A DNA stretch of 64,000 bases from Halomonas jincaotanensis (GCF_018448785.1 NZ_JAHCLU010000012.1:124001-188000); one strand, 5' to 3'. Shown: positions 25,017 to 35,199, counted from the first letter of the stretch. The notes: generated by a model not told the origin, from the letters alone. A program made the numbers and translations.

Positions 25017-26360
25017 TCAGAAGCGCTCAGGGGAGGCGAGCTCGCCTCTCAATGAGTTGGGGAGGGCTTCGCTGATCTCAACGTCAACGAAATAACCGAT
25101 CAACTCGACGGGATTGGCAGCGCGGAAATTGACCACCCGGTTGTTTTCGGTACGCCCTGAGAGTTGGCCGGGGTCCTTGGGCGAGAAACCGGTGACCAGG
25201 ATGCGCTGCCGAGTACCGACCATGCACCGGCTGATCTGCATCGCCTGCTGGGTGATGCGCTCCTGCAGGATCGCCAGGCGTTGCTTCTTGACGCCCTCGG
25301 GTGTGTCATCCGGCAGATTGGCCGCCGGCGTACCGGGCCGGGCCGAATAGACGAAGCTGAACGAGTGATCAAAGCCGATGCGGTGGATCAGGTCCATGGT
25401 GGCTTCGAAGTCCGCCGCCGTCTCGCCGGGAAAGCCAATGATGAAGTCCGAGGAAAAGCTGATGTCCGGGCGCAGTTCACGGATGCGCTCCATTTTCTCG
25501 ACATAGTCCTCCACCGTATGGCCCCGTTTCATGGCGGCAAGCACGCGATCGGAGCCGGCCTGTACCGGCAGGTGCAGATGGCTGACAAGCTCAGGGATCT
25601 CGCCATAGGCCTCGATCAGGCTGTCGGAGAATTCCACCGGATGAGAGGTGGTGAAGCGAACCCGGTCGATGCCGTCCACCGCTGCCACACAGGCGATCAG
25701 TTCGGCCAGGTCGATCTCGTCGCCCACCTGGTTGGGGCCGCGATAGGCATTGACGTTCTGGCCCAGCAGGTTGATCTCGCGCACGCCTTGATCGGCCAGG
25801 TGGATGACCTCGTCCATCACCGCCTCGAAAGGCCGCGACACTTCTTCACCACGGGTGTAGGGCACAACGCAGAAGGTGCAGTACTTGGAACAGCCTTCCA
25901 TCACCGACACGAAGGCGGTGGCGCCATCGGAACTAGGCTTTGGCAGGTGGTCGAACTTCTCGATCTCAGGGAAGGTCACATCGACCACCGAGATCTGGTC
26001 GTTGCGCCGCGAGTCGAGCATCGCCGGCACCCGATGCAGGGTCTGGGGGCCGAACACCATGTCGACATGGGGTGCGCGCTTGCGCAGCGCCTCGCCTTCC
26101 TGGCTGGCCACACAGCCCCCCACGCCGATCACCAGCTCGGGGTTGGCCTCCTTGAGCTTCTTCCAGCGTCCCAACTGGTGAAAGACCTTTTCCTGGGCCT
26201 TCTCGCGGATCGAGCAGGTGTTGAGCAGGATGACGTCGGCTTCGCGTTCGTCATCGGTGAGTTCGAGCCGGTGGGATTCGCCGAGTAGATCCGCCATGCG
26301 TGCGGAGTCATACTCGTTCATCTGGCAGCCGTGCGTCTTGATGAAGAGTTTCTTCGCCAT
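25017..26360 (-). CDS. miaB: tRNA-2-methylthio-N6-dimethylallyladenosine synthase
   Basis: Radical-SAM methylthiotransferase that converts i6A37 of tRNA to ms2i6A. The 447-residue protein has the N-terminal UPF0004 domain with Cys12, Cys49 and Cys83 for the auxiliary cluster, the radical-SAM motif Cys157, Cys161 and Cys164 ([16 protein letters not shown]), and a C-terminal TRAM domain. The start at 26360 ([15 protein letters not shown]) fits the conserved N terminus; the extra codons to 26399 are not needed. Confidence 0.96.
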   Translation of the reverse strand: MAKKLFIKTHGCQMNEYDSARMADLLGESHRLELTDDEREADVILLNTCSIREKAQEKVFHQLGRWKKLKEANPELVIGVGGCVASQEGEALRKRAPHVDMVFGPQTLHRVPAMLDSRRNDQISVVDVTFPEIEKFDHLPKPSSDGATAFVSVMEGCSKYCTFCVVPYTRGEEVSRPFEAVMDEVIHLADQGVREINLLGQNVNAYRGPNQVGDEIDLAELIACVAAVDGIDRVRFTTSHPVEFSDSLIEAYGEIPELVSHLHLPVQAGSDRVLAAMKRGHTVEDYVEKMERIRELRPDISFSSDFIIGFPGETAADFEATMDLIHRIGFDHSFSFVYSARPGTPAANLPDDTPEGVKKQRLAILQERITQQAMQISRCMVGTRQRILVTGFSPKDPGQLSGRTENNRVVNFRAANPVELIGYFVDVEISEALPNSLRGELASPERF

Positions 26361-26566
26361 AAGAGTAGATCGGAGCGCAGGGCTCGCGACGTTTTGCACC
26401 CGTGGATGAAAAGGATTCGATAAGTGCCGTCATGATACGCCTGCACCCCCTTGCGGGGCCAGCTTGGGCTTATGACGGGGCGGCCTTGGGCGCAAGTGAT
26501 TGTGATATCCTCGGCACTTTGCATTGGAACGGGCATTCAAGAGCCTTGACCTGCCAGGATGACGGC

Positions 26567-27196
26567 ATGACAAAACATGATCTCAAGTTCCTGACCCTGG
26601 GGATGGCCCTGGGGCTCACCGCGTTGCCGCTGTATGCCCAAGAGGCGGTCGATGGCACCCGCTGGGTATCCGACGAACTCACTACCTGGGTGCGCAGCGG
26701 TCCCACCGATGGCTACCGCATCGTGGGTACGCTGACCGCCGGTGAGCCGGTGACGGTTCTCGAGTCAAGCGGCAACTACAGCCGTGTCGAGAATAGTGAG
26801 GGCGACACGGTATGGGTGCTGTCCAATGAGCTGCAGGATGAGCCCAGTGCCCAGGTACAGCTGCCGCGTCTTGAGGCGCAGGTGGAAGAGCTCCAGACCG
26901 AGCTCGAAGACATCAATGCTACCTGGGAAAGCCGGGTGAGCGACATGACGCAAACGCTGCGAGCACGCGAGCAGCGCATCGCCGAGCTGCAGGAGCAGAA
27001 TCGGGCTTATGCAGCGTCGGCGGACGAGGCGAGTCAAACTATCCGCCGTCTGCAGGTGCGCCTCGAAACCCAGGAAGAGGATCTGTTGATTCGTTACTTC
27101 CTTTACGGTGGTGGCGTTGCCGGGGCGGGCCTGCTGGTTGGGTTGATCGTTCCGCATCTGCCGCGCCGTCGCAAGAAGAATGACCGCTGGTTCTGA
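26567..27196 (+). CDS. SH3-domain and membrane-anchor protein (TIGR04211-like)
   Basis: A 209-residue envelope protein: signal peptide of about 24 residues ending LYAQ, a bacterial SH3 domain (about 28-90, VRSGPTDGYRIVGTL), a coiled coil (about 95-165) and one membrane span (about 176-195) before a basic tail RRRKKNDRWF. The layout matches the SH3/anchor family of gammaproteobacteria (YgiM-like); function is unclear, possibly cell-wall related. The ATG at 26567 opens the signal peptide, so the longer frame from 26402 is rejected. Confidence 0.85.
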   Translation: MTKHDLKFLTLGMALGLTALPLYAQEAVDGTRWVSDELTTWVRSGPTDGYRIVGTLTAGEPVTVLESSGNYSRVENSEGDTVWVLSNELQDEPSAQVQLPRLEAQVEELQTELEDINATWESRVSDMTQTLRAREQRIAELQEQNRAYAASADEASQTIRRLQVRLETQEEDLLIRYFLYGGGVAGAGLLVGLIVPHLPRRRKKNDRWF

Positions 27197-27217
27197 TGCC
27201 GGCGCCGAGGAGATGGC

Positions 27218-27853
27218 ATGGCCAATGACTGGCTAGACCGTTGGAGAGAAGGGCGCATCGGCTTTCATCGTGACCGACCGCATCCGGCTCTGGTGCGTCA
27301 CTGGCCCCGGTTGGGAGTGCGGCCTGGCACCAAGGTACTGGTGCCACTATGCGGCAAGAGCCTGGATATGCGTTGGCTGGGTCAGCACGAGCACCCCGTA
27401 TTGGGCATCGAGATGGCGCCCGAGGCAATCGAGCAGTTTGTTGCGGAAGGCACCGGAGAGATATCTCGCTACCGTCAGGATGGCTTCGATATCTGTCGGC
27501 AAGGCAATGTCGAACTCTGGTGCGGCGACTTCTTTCACTTCCATATCCAGCAGGCAGCAGAAATCGGGGCCTTCTACGATCGTGCCGCCTTGATTGCCCT
27601 TCCGGCGCCGACTCGCCAGCGCTATGCCTTTCATCTGGCCCAGCTATTGCCTCCTGGCGCGGCCGGTCTGCTGATTAGCCTGACGCGCACCCTGGACGAT
27701 GGTGGTCCCCCTTACACGGTCTCCGGCGACGAGGTACGCGAGCTCTTCGAGCCCAACTTTCGGGTCATGCATCTGGAGGATGGCGAACCGGAAGCGGGTA
27801 GCGGCTTTCAAGAGAGCCTCTGGGCAATGGTCCGCCGCGGCCCGATCGCCTAG
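27218..27853 (+). CDS. tpm: Thiopurine S-methyltransferase family protein
   Basis: SAM-dependent methyltransferase of 211 residues. The family signature is clear: WLDRWREGRIGFHRDRPHP at the N terminus, VLVPLCGKSLDM for SAM binding, GIEMAPEAIEQF, and DRAALIALP. Bacterial Tpm methylates thiopurines and detoxifies selenium or tellurium oxyanions. It follows the SH3 gene by 21 bases. Its TAG stop shares CTAG with the stop of the convergent lipoprotein gene. Confidence 0.92.
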   Translation: MANDWLDRWREGRIGFHRDRPHPALVRHWPRLGVRPGTKVLVPLCGKSLDMRWLGQHEHPVLGIEMAPEAIEQFVAEGTGEISRYRQDGFDICRQGNVELWCGDFFHFHIQQAAEIGAFYDRAALIALPAPTRQRYAFHLAQLLPPGAAGLLISLTRTLDDGGPPYTVSGDEVRELFEPNFRVMHLEDGEPEAGSGFQESLWAMVRRGPIA

Positions 27854-28440
27854 CGGGCCAGCAGCCGGCCCAGCTCTGGGTCGCGAAACGCACGGTCGAG
27901 GCCATCGGAGAGCAGCTCGTTGACCATGCGAGTATTGGCTTCCTTGTCAGGGCGCAAGGCGTAGCTCTGCGTTCTGCGTGAAGTGTAGGTGCCTGTGTAG
28001 GTATTACCGCCATTGATTGCTTCGGCGATGAAGACCGCCTCGATGTGCGCCTCGTCAATCACCGGGCGGCTCTTGCCACGCGCGTAACCCAGGTGGTCCA
28101 GCGTCAGAGTCAAGCTGGGGCGCCCTTCGGCCTGTTGAGTGGTGGGGCGGAAACCCATCTCGCGAACGGCGCGTTCGGCTTCGGCTTGCAGCTTAGGTAC
28201 CAGCTCATGGGCGCTGACGGTAATGGTGGCGGTCGACATGGCGCTACCGCTGCGCGTGCCGATAACTTCACTATCACGCCCGTCGACGGCGTTGACGGTG
28301 ATCTCGCGACCATTGCCGGTCGCCGGGACGTCGGCCGTTCGCCGCGGGTCGAGCTGGAGATAATGCGGGCTGGCGCAGCCGCTCAGCCAGAGACCGGCGA
28401 GCAATACGGCGCCATGGCGCAGAAAGTGACGACGAAACAT
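27850..28440 (-). CDS. YajG-like lipoprotein
   Basis: A 196-residue lipoprotein: basic MFRRHFLRHG, hydrophobic core and lipobox LSGC with Cys22. The body (ITVNAVDGRDSEVIGTR..., ELVPKLQAEAERAVREMGF) matches the YajG lipoprotein family of unknown function. The start at 28440 is set by GGAG eight bases upstream and by the signal sequence; the open frame continues to 29400 only as antisense to rpe. It converges with tpm and diverges from rpe. Confidence 0.82.
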   Translation of the reverse strand: MFRRHFLRHGAVLLAGLWLSGCASPHYLQLDPRRTADVPATGNGREITVNAVDGRDSEVIGTRSGSAMSTATITVSAHELVPKLQAEAERAVREMGFRPTTQQAEGRPSLTLTLDHLGYARGKSRPVIDEAHIEAVFIAEAINGGNTYTGTYTSRRTQSYALRPDKEANTRMVNELLSDGLDRAFRDPELGRLLAR

Positions 28441-28593
28441 TCGATAGCTCCACATGAATCGGGGTGAATCGAGAAGTGAATGACTCGGTGAGTATATCTT
28501 CTGGCGAAGGTTGTCGATATTCCTCTGACGCTGGAGTGCTCGGCGCGCTCTGCTAGAATGCGGTGCTTCCGAAGATGCTCCTGGAATTTCTCC

Positions 28594-29340
28594 ATGCCAG
28601 ACTCGCTCATGACAGATGCCGCCAGCCACGATGCGTCGTTGCCCCCCGAGCAGCGCGATTTTCTGATTGCCCCCTCGATCCTCTCCGCCGACTTCGCGCG
28701 CCTGGGAGAGGAAGTCGAGAATGTGCTGGCGTCCGGTGCCGACATCGTCCACTTCGATGTGATGGACAATCACTTCGTGCCCAACCTCACCATCGGGCCG
28801 ATGATCTGCGAGGCGCTGCGCAAGCACGGCATCACCGCCCCCATCGACGCCCATCTGATGGTCAAGCCGGTCGACCGCCTGATCGGCGATTTCATCGACG
28901 CGGGGGCCAACTACATTACCTTTCACCCCGAGGGTTCGGATCATATCGACCGTTCCTTGCAGCTGATCCGCGACGCTGGCGTGAAATCGGGGCTCGTCTT
29001 CAATCCGGCCACGCCGTTGAGTTATCTCGACCACGTGATGGACAAGGTCGACATGATCCTGCTGATGAGCGTCAATCCCGGCTTCGGCGGGCAGGCCTTC
29101 ATTCCGGGAGCGCTCGACAAGCTGCGCGAGGCGCGCAGGCGGATCGATGCGTCGGGGTATCCCATTCGTCTCGAAGTCGATGGCGGTGTGAAGGTCGATA
29201 ACATCGCCGAGATCGCGCGTGCCGGAGCCGACACCTTCGTCGCCGGCTCGGCCATCTTCCAGGCTCGCCGTGATGCCGACCCCCACCGTTATGACAGCGT
29301 GCTGCGCGACTTCCGTGAGCAGCTGGAAACGGCCCGGTGA
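28594..29340 (+). CDS. rpe: Ribulose-phosphate 3-epimerase
   Basis: Interconverts ribulose 5-phosphate and xylulose 5-phosphate. TIM-barrel signatures are [50 protein letters not shown] and EVDGGV...AGSAIF. The start is uncertain: 28594 and 28609 are both in frame, and either gives an N-terminal extension of some 15-20 residues before the conserved part, compared with E. coli Rpe. Its end overlaps the GIY-YIG gene (GTGA). With gph and trpE nearby this is the usual rpe-gph-trp neighbourhood. Confidence 0.95.
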   Translation: MPDSLMTDAASHDASLPPEQRDFLIAPSILSADFARLGEEVENVLASGADIVHFDVMDNHFVPNLTIGPMICEALRKHGITAPIDAHLMVKPVDRLIGDFIDAGANYITFHPEGSDHIDRSLQLIRDAGVKSGLVFNPATPLSYLDHVMDKVDMILLMSVNPGFGGQAFIPGALDKLREARRRIDASGYPIRLEVDGGVKVDNIAEIARAGADTFVAGSAIFQARRDADPHRYDSVLRDFREQLETAR

Positions 29341-29618
29341 GCGACGCGCGTCCCGCTTCGCTTTGGCATCTTTATCTGCTCGAAACCGCCAGAGGGACAC
29401 TCTATACCGGCGTCACCACCGACGTAACGCGTCGCCTCGCCGAGCATCGCGCCGGGCGGGGTGCCAAGGCGCTGCGTGGCCGAGGCCCCTTGCGGCTGGT
29501 GCACCACGAAGCAGTGGGCAATCAGGGTGAAGCGCTTCGCCTGGAAGCCGCCCTAAAACGCCTGTCGGCGTCCGGCAAGCGCGAATGGATCGCTAAGCGC
29601 TTCACATCAGTCCTCTGA
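29337..29618 (+). CDS. GIY-YIG nuclease-superfamily protein (UPF0213)
   Basis: A 93-residue single-domain GIY-YIG protein. The [26 protein letters not shown] stretch gives the catalytic-type Tyr and Arg, followed by [15 protein letters not shown]. It begins with GTG overlapping the rpe stop by four bases. Small UPF0213 proteins are widespread, and their substrate is uncertain. Confidence 0.87.
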   Translation: MSDARPASLWHLYLLETARGTLYTGVTTDVTRRLAEHRAGRGAKALRGRGPLRLVHHEAVGNQGEALRLEAALKRLSASGKREWIAKRFTSVL

Positions 29619-29631
29619 TCGGATCGTCTAG

Positions 29632-30930
29632 TCAATGGAGCTTCATCCTCGGCCGAATGAAGTGATAGAGGCCATCGACCAGCATGGTAACGCCGGTCTT
29701 GAAGCTGCCATGGATGGCGCGCTGATGCATGCGATAGAGCGATGAATAGAAGAACTTCGCCAGATAGCCCTCGATGAAGAGGCTGCGCGCCGAGGCGCCG
29801 CGCATCAGGCTACCGATCGCCTCGAAGTGCGCCAAGGAGATCAACGAGCCTCGGTCGCGGTAGACAAAGGGCTTGAGCGGCTTGCCTTCCAGGGTGGCAA
29901 CGAGGTTGTCATAGAGGCAACTGGCCTGCTGATGCGCCGCCTGGGCGCGTGGCGGTACGGGGGTGCCATTTTCCTGCGGGCAGCTGGCACAATCGCCGAA
30001 GGCGAAAATATGCTCATCGTCGACGCTCTGAAGCGTTTGCTTAACCTTGACGCGGTGGTTGTTTTCGGTCGAAAGGCCGAGTTCGGAGAGAATGGCCGGC
30101 GCCTTGATGCCGGCGGCCCACACACCGAGGTCGGTAGGCAGTTGCACACCATCGGCGGTGGTGAAGCCGTTCTCGTCGACCTCTGTCACCCGTGTATCGA
30201 CATGGATCTTCACCCCGAGCTTTTCCAGCTCCGCATGGACGGCCTGAGCGATGCGTTCCGGCAGGGCGGGCAGAATGGCGGGGGCCGCTTCGATCAGGTG
30301 CACTTCCAGATTGCCACTCTCCATGCTGGTAAAGCCGTAGCTGTGCAACATCTTGGAGGCGTCGTAGAGTTCCGCTGCCAGCTCGACACCGGTGGCACCG
30401 GCACCGACGATCCCCACGGTGAGCCGGCCATGGCCGTGCCGTTCGGGATTGTTGTAGCGCAGGAAGGTGTTGAGCATGTCGCGCCGGAAGGCCTCGGCCT
30501 GCTCGGGGCTGTCCAGAAAGTGGCAATGCTCAGCGACGCCGGGGGTGCCGAAATCATTGCTGACGCTACCCAGCGAGAGGACCAGGGTGTCGTAGCCAAG
30601 CGTGCGCGCGGGCAGGATCACCTCACCGGACTCGTCGAGCACCGGCGCCAGGGTCAAACGGCGTTGTTCGCGGTCGATGTCGCTTAGGGTGCCGTGCTGG
30701 AATTGGTAGCCGTTGACGCTCGCGTGGCCTTGGTAGGAAATCTCGTCAAGGCGTGAGTCCAGGGCGCCAGTGGCGACCTCGTGCAGCAATGGCTTCCAGA
30801 TATGGGTGGCGCTGCGATCGACCAGCACTATCTCGGCGCGCTTGCGTTTGCCTAGCTTGTGGCCGAGGCGAGTGGCGAGCTCCAGGCCGCCGGCGCCGCC
30901 TCCGACTACCACGATCCTTGGTTGGGTCAT
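29632..30930 (-). CDS. ndh: NADH dehydrogenase type II (NDH-2)
   Basis: Single-subunit, non-proton-pumping NADH:quinone oxidoreductase attached to the inner membrane. The 432-residue protein has an N-terminal FAD motif VVVGGGAGGLELATRLG, a central NADH motif VGIVGAGATGVELAAEL, the FAGDC-like IFAFGDCASCP segment and a C-terminal amphipathic anchor region. The ATG at 30930 (MTQPRIVVVGGG) starts at the conserved core. It is transcribed divergently from gph. Confidence 0.93.
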   Translation of the reverse strand: MTQPRIVVVGGGAGGLELATRLGHKLGKRKRAEIVLVDRSATHIWKPLLHEVATGALDSRLDEISYQGHASVNGYQFQHGTLSDIDREQRRLTLAPVLDESGEVILPARTLGYDTLVLSLGSVSNDFGTPGVAEHCHFLDSPEQAEAFRRDMLNTFLRYNNPERHGHGRLTVGIVGAGATGVELAAELYDASKMLHSYGFTSMESGNLEVHLIEAAPAILPALPERIAQAVHAELEKLGVKIHVDTRVTEVDENGFTTADGVQLPTDLGVWAAGIKAPAILSELGLSTENNHRVKVKQTLQSVDDEHIFAFGDCASCPQENGTPVPPRAQAAHQQASCLYDNLVATLEGKPLKPFVYRDRGSLISLAHFEAIGSLMRGASARSLFIEGYLAKFFYSSLYRMHQRAIHGSFKTGVTMLVDGLYHFIRPRMKLH

Positions 30931-31038
30931 CGAAAACTCCTTGATGAGGTATCGCCTCACAGAATAAGCGTTATCGTATTTCCTGCCCACCGGCATTGCG
31001 GCAGAATGGCCTCCCGCCCGCCAAACGAGACTAGACGT

Positions 31039-31704
31039 ATGCACTCCCTCTTGAGCGGTATTCGCCTGGTCGTCTTCGACCTGGACGGCACCCTGGTGGA
31101 CTCCGTGCCCGACCTGGCGGCGGCCGTCGACGGGGCGCTGCGCGAGCGGGGATACCCCGCGGCGGGTGAGGCTCGGGTGCGCGACTGGGTCGGCAATGGC
31201 TCGCTCAAGCTGATGGAGCGCGCGCTCGCCGACGCATTGGGCGAGGCGCCATCGTCAAAGTTGCTCGCACGGGCACACGAGGCGTTTCTCGATCAGTATG
31301 GTCGTGATCCGAGCTCGCGCACCCGCTTGTATCCCGGTGTCCGCGAGGGGCTCGATGGACTTCGTGACAGCGGAATGATCTTGGCGCTGGTGACCAACAA
31401 GCCCCATGCCTTCATTGCGCCGATTCTCGACAGCAAGGGCTTGTCAGGCTACTTCAGGCTCTGCCTGGGCGGTGACAGCCTGCCCGAGAAGAAGCCCCAT
31501 CCGGCGCCGTTGTGGCAGGTGTCAGCGCATTTCGATGTGGCTCCCCAGGCGTGTCTGATGGTGGGCGATTCACGCCACGATATCGCCGCGGGGAAGGCCG
31601 CGGGTTTTCGAACCGTCGCGGTTCCTTATGGCTACAATCATGGCGAACCGGTTAGCCTCAGCCGGCCCGATGGCGTAGTTGAATCGCTTTCCGAACTCGT
31701 TTAG
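31039..31704 (+). CDS. gph: Phosphoglycolate phosphatase
   Basis: HAD-family phosphatase of 221 residues that removes 2-phosphoglycolate. Motif I is FDLDGTLVDS (nucleophile Asp14, Asp16), motif II is LVTNKPH, and motifs III/IV lie in KKPHP and MVGDSRHDIAAGKAAG. The start at 31039 places motif I at the usual distance; the longer frame from 30859 overlaps the ndh promoter region. Its place between rpe and trpE is conserved. Confidence 0.93.
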   Translation: MHSLLSGIRLVVFDLDGTLVDSVPDLAAAVDGALRERGYPAAGEARVRDWVGNGSLKLMERALADALGEAPSSKLLARAHEAFLDQYGRDPSSRTRLYPGVREGLDGLRDSGMILALVTNKPHAFIAPILDSKGLSGYFRLCLGGDSLPEKKPHPAPLWQVSAHFDVAPQACLMVGDSRHDIAAGKAAGFRTVAVPYGYNHGEPVSLSRPDGVVESLSELV

Positions 31705-31804
31705 TGTGAATTTCCTTGTCGCTATCGGCACCCGTCAGGTCGATAGTGGCCTGCCACCCAGGTGCCTCAACCCGGTTTCGTGTTCACTCTTCCCTTGCGG
31801 GATA

Positions 31805-31856
31805 GGTTTCGATGGTTCGTTTTGATGGATGGTTTCGATGGACGGTTTCGATGGAT
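31805..31856 (+). repeat. Short tandem repeats of GGTTTCGATGGA
   Basis: The 11-12-base word GGTTTCGATGG(A) occurs at 31805-31815, 31831-31842 and 31844-31855, with a degraded copy (TTTTGATGGAT) between. The repeats encode the Trp-containing N-terminal part of the candidate trp leader peptide. The ~330-base gap between gph and trpE holds only this and the leader ORF. Confidence 0.65.
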
Positions 31857-31961
31857 AGCCGCTTGACGCTGGATGCGCTTTTTTACCCTGGCGGCGTGCC
31901 TTTTGCCGCTGCCGTTTTGCCGGTTCACTCGCTCGCCGTGCCCGGCGACTGGCGATGGTGA
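31812..31961 (+). CDS. trpL: Candidate trp leader peptide (49 aa, ends Trp-Arg-Trp)
   Basis: An ORF of 49 codons plus stop in the gph-trpE gap, ending 75 bases before trpE. Tryptophan occurs at residues 7, 10, 47 and 49, with TGG CGA TGG directly before TGA. AGG lies six bases before the ATG. Trp codons at the end of a short leader ORF are the usual sensor of transcription attenuation. The Trp codons can pair with CCATCG at 32004-32009, and AGCGC/GCGCT (31976-31989) forms a competing stem. No T-run terminator is seen, so any control may act on translation or through Rho. Expression is unproven. Confidence 0.45.
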   Translation: MVRFDGWFRWTVSMDSRLTLDALFYPGGVPFAAAVLPVHSLAVPGDWRW

Positions 31962-32036
31962 CACCCCTCCTGCCTAGCGCGTTGGCGCTCGACTGACATC
32001 CCCCCATCGTCAACTTCCATCCTCGAGGATCCGGGC

Positions 32037-33536
32037 ATGATGACCCCCGACCGTTTTTATGAGATTGCGGCTGCCGGCTATAACCGTATACCGGTCACCC
32101 GCGAGGTGCTGGCCGATCTCGATACGCCGTTGTCCACCTACCTGAAGCTCGCCGACCAGCCCTGGACCTTCCTGTTGGAATCGGTGCAGGGCGGCGAGAA
32201 GTGGGGCCGCTACTCGATCATCGGCTTGCCGTGCCAAGAGCGCATCGAGGTGCGCGGCTTCACTGTCCGGCATATCGTCGATGATGAGCAGCACGGCGTG
32301 GCCGAGGTCGAGGACCCATTGGCCTGGATCGAGGAGTTCCAGGCGCGCTTCCGGGTACCGCGCCTCGACGATCAACCGCGTTTCGACGGCGGGCTGGTGG
32401 GTTACTTCGGCTACGACACCATCCGCTACATCGAGCCGCGGCTGCGCGGGCCGCAGGTCGATGCCAAGGCCGACCCGCTGGGCGTGCCGGATATCCTGCT
32501 GATGGTCTGCAACGACTTGGTGGTGTTCGATAACCTCTCCGGCCGCCTGACGCTCTGGACGCATGCCGATCCGGCCGAGGATGACGCCTACGATCATGCC
32601 CGCGAGCGACTGGAGCGACTGGAGGTTCGGCTACGCAGCGCCACCTTCAACACCATCAGCCCGGGAACAGGGCGCAGCGCGGTGGAAGAGGGCCACTTTA
32701 CCTCCGGCTTTACCGAATCGGGCTTCAAGGCTGCGGTCGAGACCATCAAGGAGTACGTGCTTGCCGGCGACATAATGCAATGCGTGCCGTCCCAGCGGAT
32801 GTCGATTCCCTACAAGGCGTCGCCGCTGGATCTCTACCGGGCGCTGCGCAGCTTGAATCCGTCGCCCTACATGTTCTTTCTCAACCTCGACGATCATCAG
32901 GTAGTGGGCTCGTCGCCCGAGATCCTTACTCGTCTGGAAGATGGCGAGGTCACGGTGCGTCCGATCGCCGGCACCCGGGTGCGAGGCCAAAACGAAGAGG
33001 AAGATCGGGCCTTGGAGGCCGATCTGCTGAGCGACCCCAAGGAGGTCGCCGAGCACCTGATGCTGATCGACCTGGGGCGCAACGATGTGGGGCGCATCAG
33101 CGAGACCGGCTCGGTGAAGGTAACCGACCAGATGGTCGTGGAGCGCTACTCGCACGTGATGCATATCGTCTCCAACGTCACCGGCAAGCTGAAACCCGGT
33201 CTGACGGCCATGGACGTTCTGCGCGCCACCTTTCCGGCGGGCACGCTCTCGGGCGCCCCGAAGATCCGCGCCATGGAGATCATCGATGAGCTGGAGCCGG
33301 TCAAGCGTGGCGTCTACTCCGGCGCGGTGGGGTATCTGTCCTGGCATGGCAACATGGACACCGCCATCGCCATCCGCACGGCAGTGATCAAGGATGGCGA
33401 GCTTCACATCCAGGCCGGCGCCGGCATCGTCGCCGATTCGGTGCCCGAGCAGGAGTGGCAGGAGACCCTCAACAAGGGCCGCGCCCTGTTCCGCGCCGTT
33501 GCCATGGCCGAGCGCGGCCTCGACAACCTCGAATAG
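32037..33536 (+). CDS. trpE: Anthranilate synthase component I
   Basis: With TrpG, converts chorismate and glutamine to anthranilate, the first step of tryptophan synthesis. The 499-residue protein has an N-terminal regulatory part with [15 protein letters not shown], where tryptophan inhibits in the family, and the catalytic [10 protein letters not shown] and [20 protein letters not shown]. Ala in PIAGT separates it from PabB, which has Lys there. GAGGA lies inside the perfect palindrome ATCCTCGAGGAT just upstream of the ATG. trpG follows after 22 bases. Confidence 0.96.
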   Translation: MMTPDRFYEIAAAGYNRIPVTREVLADLDTPLSTYLKLADQPWTFLLESVQGGEKWGRYSIIGLPCQERIEVRGFTVRHIVDDEQHGVAEVEDPLAWIEEFQARFRVPRLDDQPRFDGGLVGYFGYDTIRYIEPRLRGPQVDAKADPLGVPDILLMVCNDLVVFDNLSGRLTLWTHADPAEDDAYDHARERLERLEVRLRSATFNTISPGTGRSAVEEGHFTSGFTESGFKAAVETIKEYVLAGDIMQCVPSQRMSIPYKASPLDLYRALRSLNPSPYMFFLNLDDHQVVGSSPEILTRLEDGEVTVRPIAGTRVRGQNEEEDRALEADLLSDPKEVAEHLMLIDLGRNDVGRISETGSVKVTDQMVVERYSHVMHIVSNVTGKLKPGLTAMDVLRATFPAGTLSGAPKIRAMEIIDELEPVKRGVYSGAVGYLSWHGNMDTAIAIRTAVIKDGELHIQAGAGIVADSVPEQEWQETLNKGRALFRAVAMAERGLDNLE

Positions 33537-33558
33537 CCCGGTGTCGGAGAGACCATCC

Positions 33559-34143
33559 ATGAAAGTCTGCATGATCGATAACTACGACAGCTTTACCTTC
33601 AACCTGGTGCAGTACCTGGGTGAGCTGGGTGCCGAGGTGGAGACTTATCGCAACGATGCTCTCACCGTGGGGGACATCGAGGCCATCGCGCCCAGCCATA
33701 TAGTCATTTCCCCCGGGCCGTGCACGCCCAACGAGGCGGGCATCTCCATGGCGGTGATTCGCCATTTTGCCGGCAAGCTGCCGATTCTCGGCGTCTGCCT
33801 GGGCCATCAGGCCATCGGCCAGGTCTACGGAGGCAGGGTGGTGCGCGCGCCTCAGGTCATGCACGGCAAGACCTCGAAGATTCGTCATCGCGGCCAGGGC
33901 GTGTTCAGCGGCCTGGACGACCCTCTGGAGGTCACGCGTTATCATTCCCTGGTCGTGGCAGCCGAGGATCTGCCCGCCTGCCTGGAGGTCACGGCCTGGA
34001 CCGACGAGGACGACGTGACGCCTGGCTTGATCATGGGGCTTCGCCATCGCGAACTCGATGTCGAAGGGGTACAGTTTCATCCCGAATCGATCCTCACCCG
34101 CCAGGGCCACGAGCTGCTGGCCAACTTCCTGACACGTCGCTAG
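33559..34143 (+). CDS. trpG: Anthranilate synthase component II (glutamine amidotransferase)
   Basis: Glutaminase subunit supplying ammonia to TrpE. The 194-residue class I amidotransferase has nucleophile Cys80 (LGVCLGHQ) and the dyad His174/Glu176 (VQFHPESIL). The start at 33559 ([20 protein letters not shown]) fits exactly. In related bacteria TrpG also serves PabB (PabA role); PabB is encoded at 56.8-58.2 kb without a pabA beside it, so sharing is likely. Confidence 0.95.
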   Translation: MKVCMIDNYDSFTFNLVQYLGELGAEVETYRNDALTVGDIEAIAPSHIVISPGPCTPNEAGISMAVIRHFAGKLPILGVCLGHQAIGQVYGGRVVRAPQVMHGKTSKIRHRGQGVFSGLDDPLEVTRYHSLVVAAEDLPACLEVTAWTDEDDVTPGLIMGLRHRELDVEGVQFHPESILTRQGHELLANFLTRR

Positions 34144-34172
34144 CCGTGCCCATGTCACAGGAGACCAGACCC

Positions 34173-35192
34173 ATGCAGATGCGAGAGGCCATCGGGGCGG
34201 TGATGCGCCGCGAGAATCTGAGCTTCGACGATACCCATGCGGTGATACACCAGATCATGACCGGCGAGGCGACCGATGCCCAGATCGGCGGTTTCCTGAT
34301 CGGCCTGGCGATGAAGGGCGAGACCGCCGAGGAGATCGGCGCCGCCGCCCAGGTGATGCGCGAACTGATGAAGCCGGTGCACGTGACGGCGGAGAACATC
34401 GTCGATATCGTCGGTACCGGCGGTGACGGCGCCAACCTGTTCAATGTTTCCACCGCGGCGAGCTTTGTCGCCGCCGCCGGCGGGGCGCATGTCGCCAAGC
34501 ATGGCAATCGCAGCGTGTCCTCGTCGTCCGGCAGCGCCGATCTGTTCGATGTCGCGGGCATTAACCTCGACCTCGACCCCGAGCAGGTGGGGCGCTGCAT
34601 CGAGCAGGTCGGCGTCGGCTTCATGTTCGCACCCAATCACCACCCGGCGATGCGCCACGCCGTCGGCCCACGCCGCGAGATGGGCGTGCGCACCCTGTTC
34701 AATATCCTCGGGCCGCTGACCAACCCGGCCGGCGTTCGCAATCAGGTGCTGGGAGTCTACGCCGCCGAGCTGGTGCCGCTGATGGCCAGGGTGCTGCAGG
34801 TGCTCGGCAGCCGCCATGTGATGGTGGTGCATGCTGACGACGGCCTGGACGAAATCTCGCTGGCCGCCCCGACCCGCGTCGCCGAGCTGAAAGACGGCGA
34901 GATTCATGAATACACGATCGCCCCGGAGGACGTGGGCATCGAGCGCCAGTCGCTGCATGCGCTGCGCGTCAGCACCGCCGAAGACAGCCTGCGCCTGGTG
35001 GAGCGGGCATTGGTCGGCGAGGGTGCTGCGGCGGATATCGTATCGCTCAACGCTGGCGCGGCGCTCTATTGCGCCGACATCGCCGACAGCTTCCACGAAG
35101 GCGTGGAGATGGCCCAGGATGCCCAGGCCTCTAAACTGGCGCTGGAAAAGCTCAAGGAATTGGCCCTCTTCACCCGTGTCTTCAATCAGTGA
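34173..35192 (+). CDS. trpD: Anthranilate phosphoribosyltransferase
   Basis: Transfers the phosphoribosyl group from PRPP to anthranilate. The 339-residue protein carries the PRPP motif [15 protein letters not shown], the [15 protein letters not shown] loop and the [10 protein letters not shown] motif. AGGAG precedes the ATG at 34173 at good spacing, so the longer frame is rejected. It is separate from trpG, unlike the fused enterobacterial form, and trpC follows eight bases later. Confidence 0.96.
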   Translation: MQMREAIGAVMRRENLSFDDTHAVIHQIMTGEATDAQIGGFLIGLAMKGETAEEIGAAAQVMRELMKPVHVTAENIVDIVGTGGDGANLFNVSTAASFVAAAGGAHVAKHGNRSVSSSSGSADLFDVAGINLDLDPEQVGRCIEQVGVGFMFAPNHHPAMRHAVGPRREMGVRTLFNILGPLTNPAGVRNQVLGVYAAELVPLMARVLQVLGSRHVMVVHADDGLDEISLAAPTRVAELKDGEIHEYTIAPEDVGIERQSLHALRVSTAEDSLRLVERALVGEGAAADIVSLNAGAALYCADIADSFHEGVEMAQDAQASKLALEKLKELALFTRVFNQ

Positions 35193-35199
35193 GCCTCCC

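Noticed and set aside
28441-29400. Upstream extension of the YajG-like lipoprotein frame
   Set aside because: It would place the signal peptide in mid-protein and lies antisense to rpe. The lipobox and GGAG fix the start at 28440.
33394-33558. Longer N terminus for trpG
   Set aside because: The extra codons overlap the end of trpE in another frame. The conserved [15 protein letters not shown] start is at 33559.
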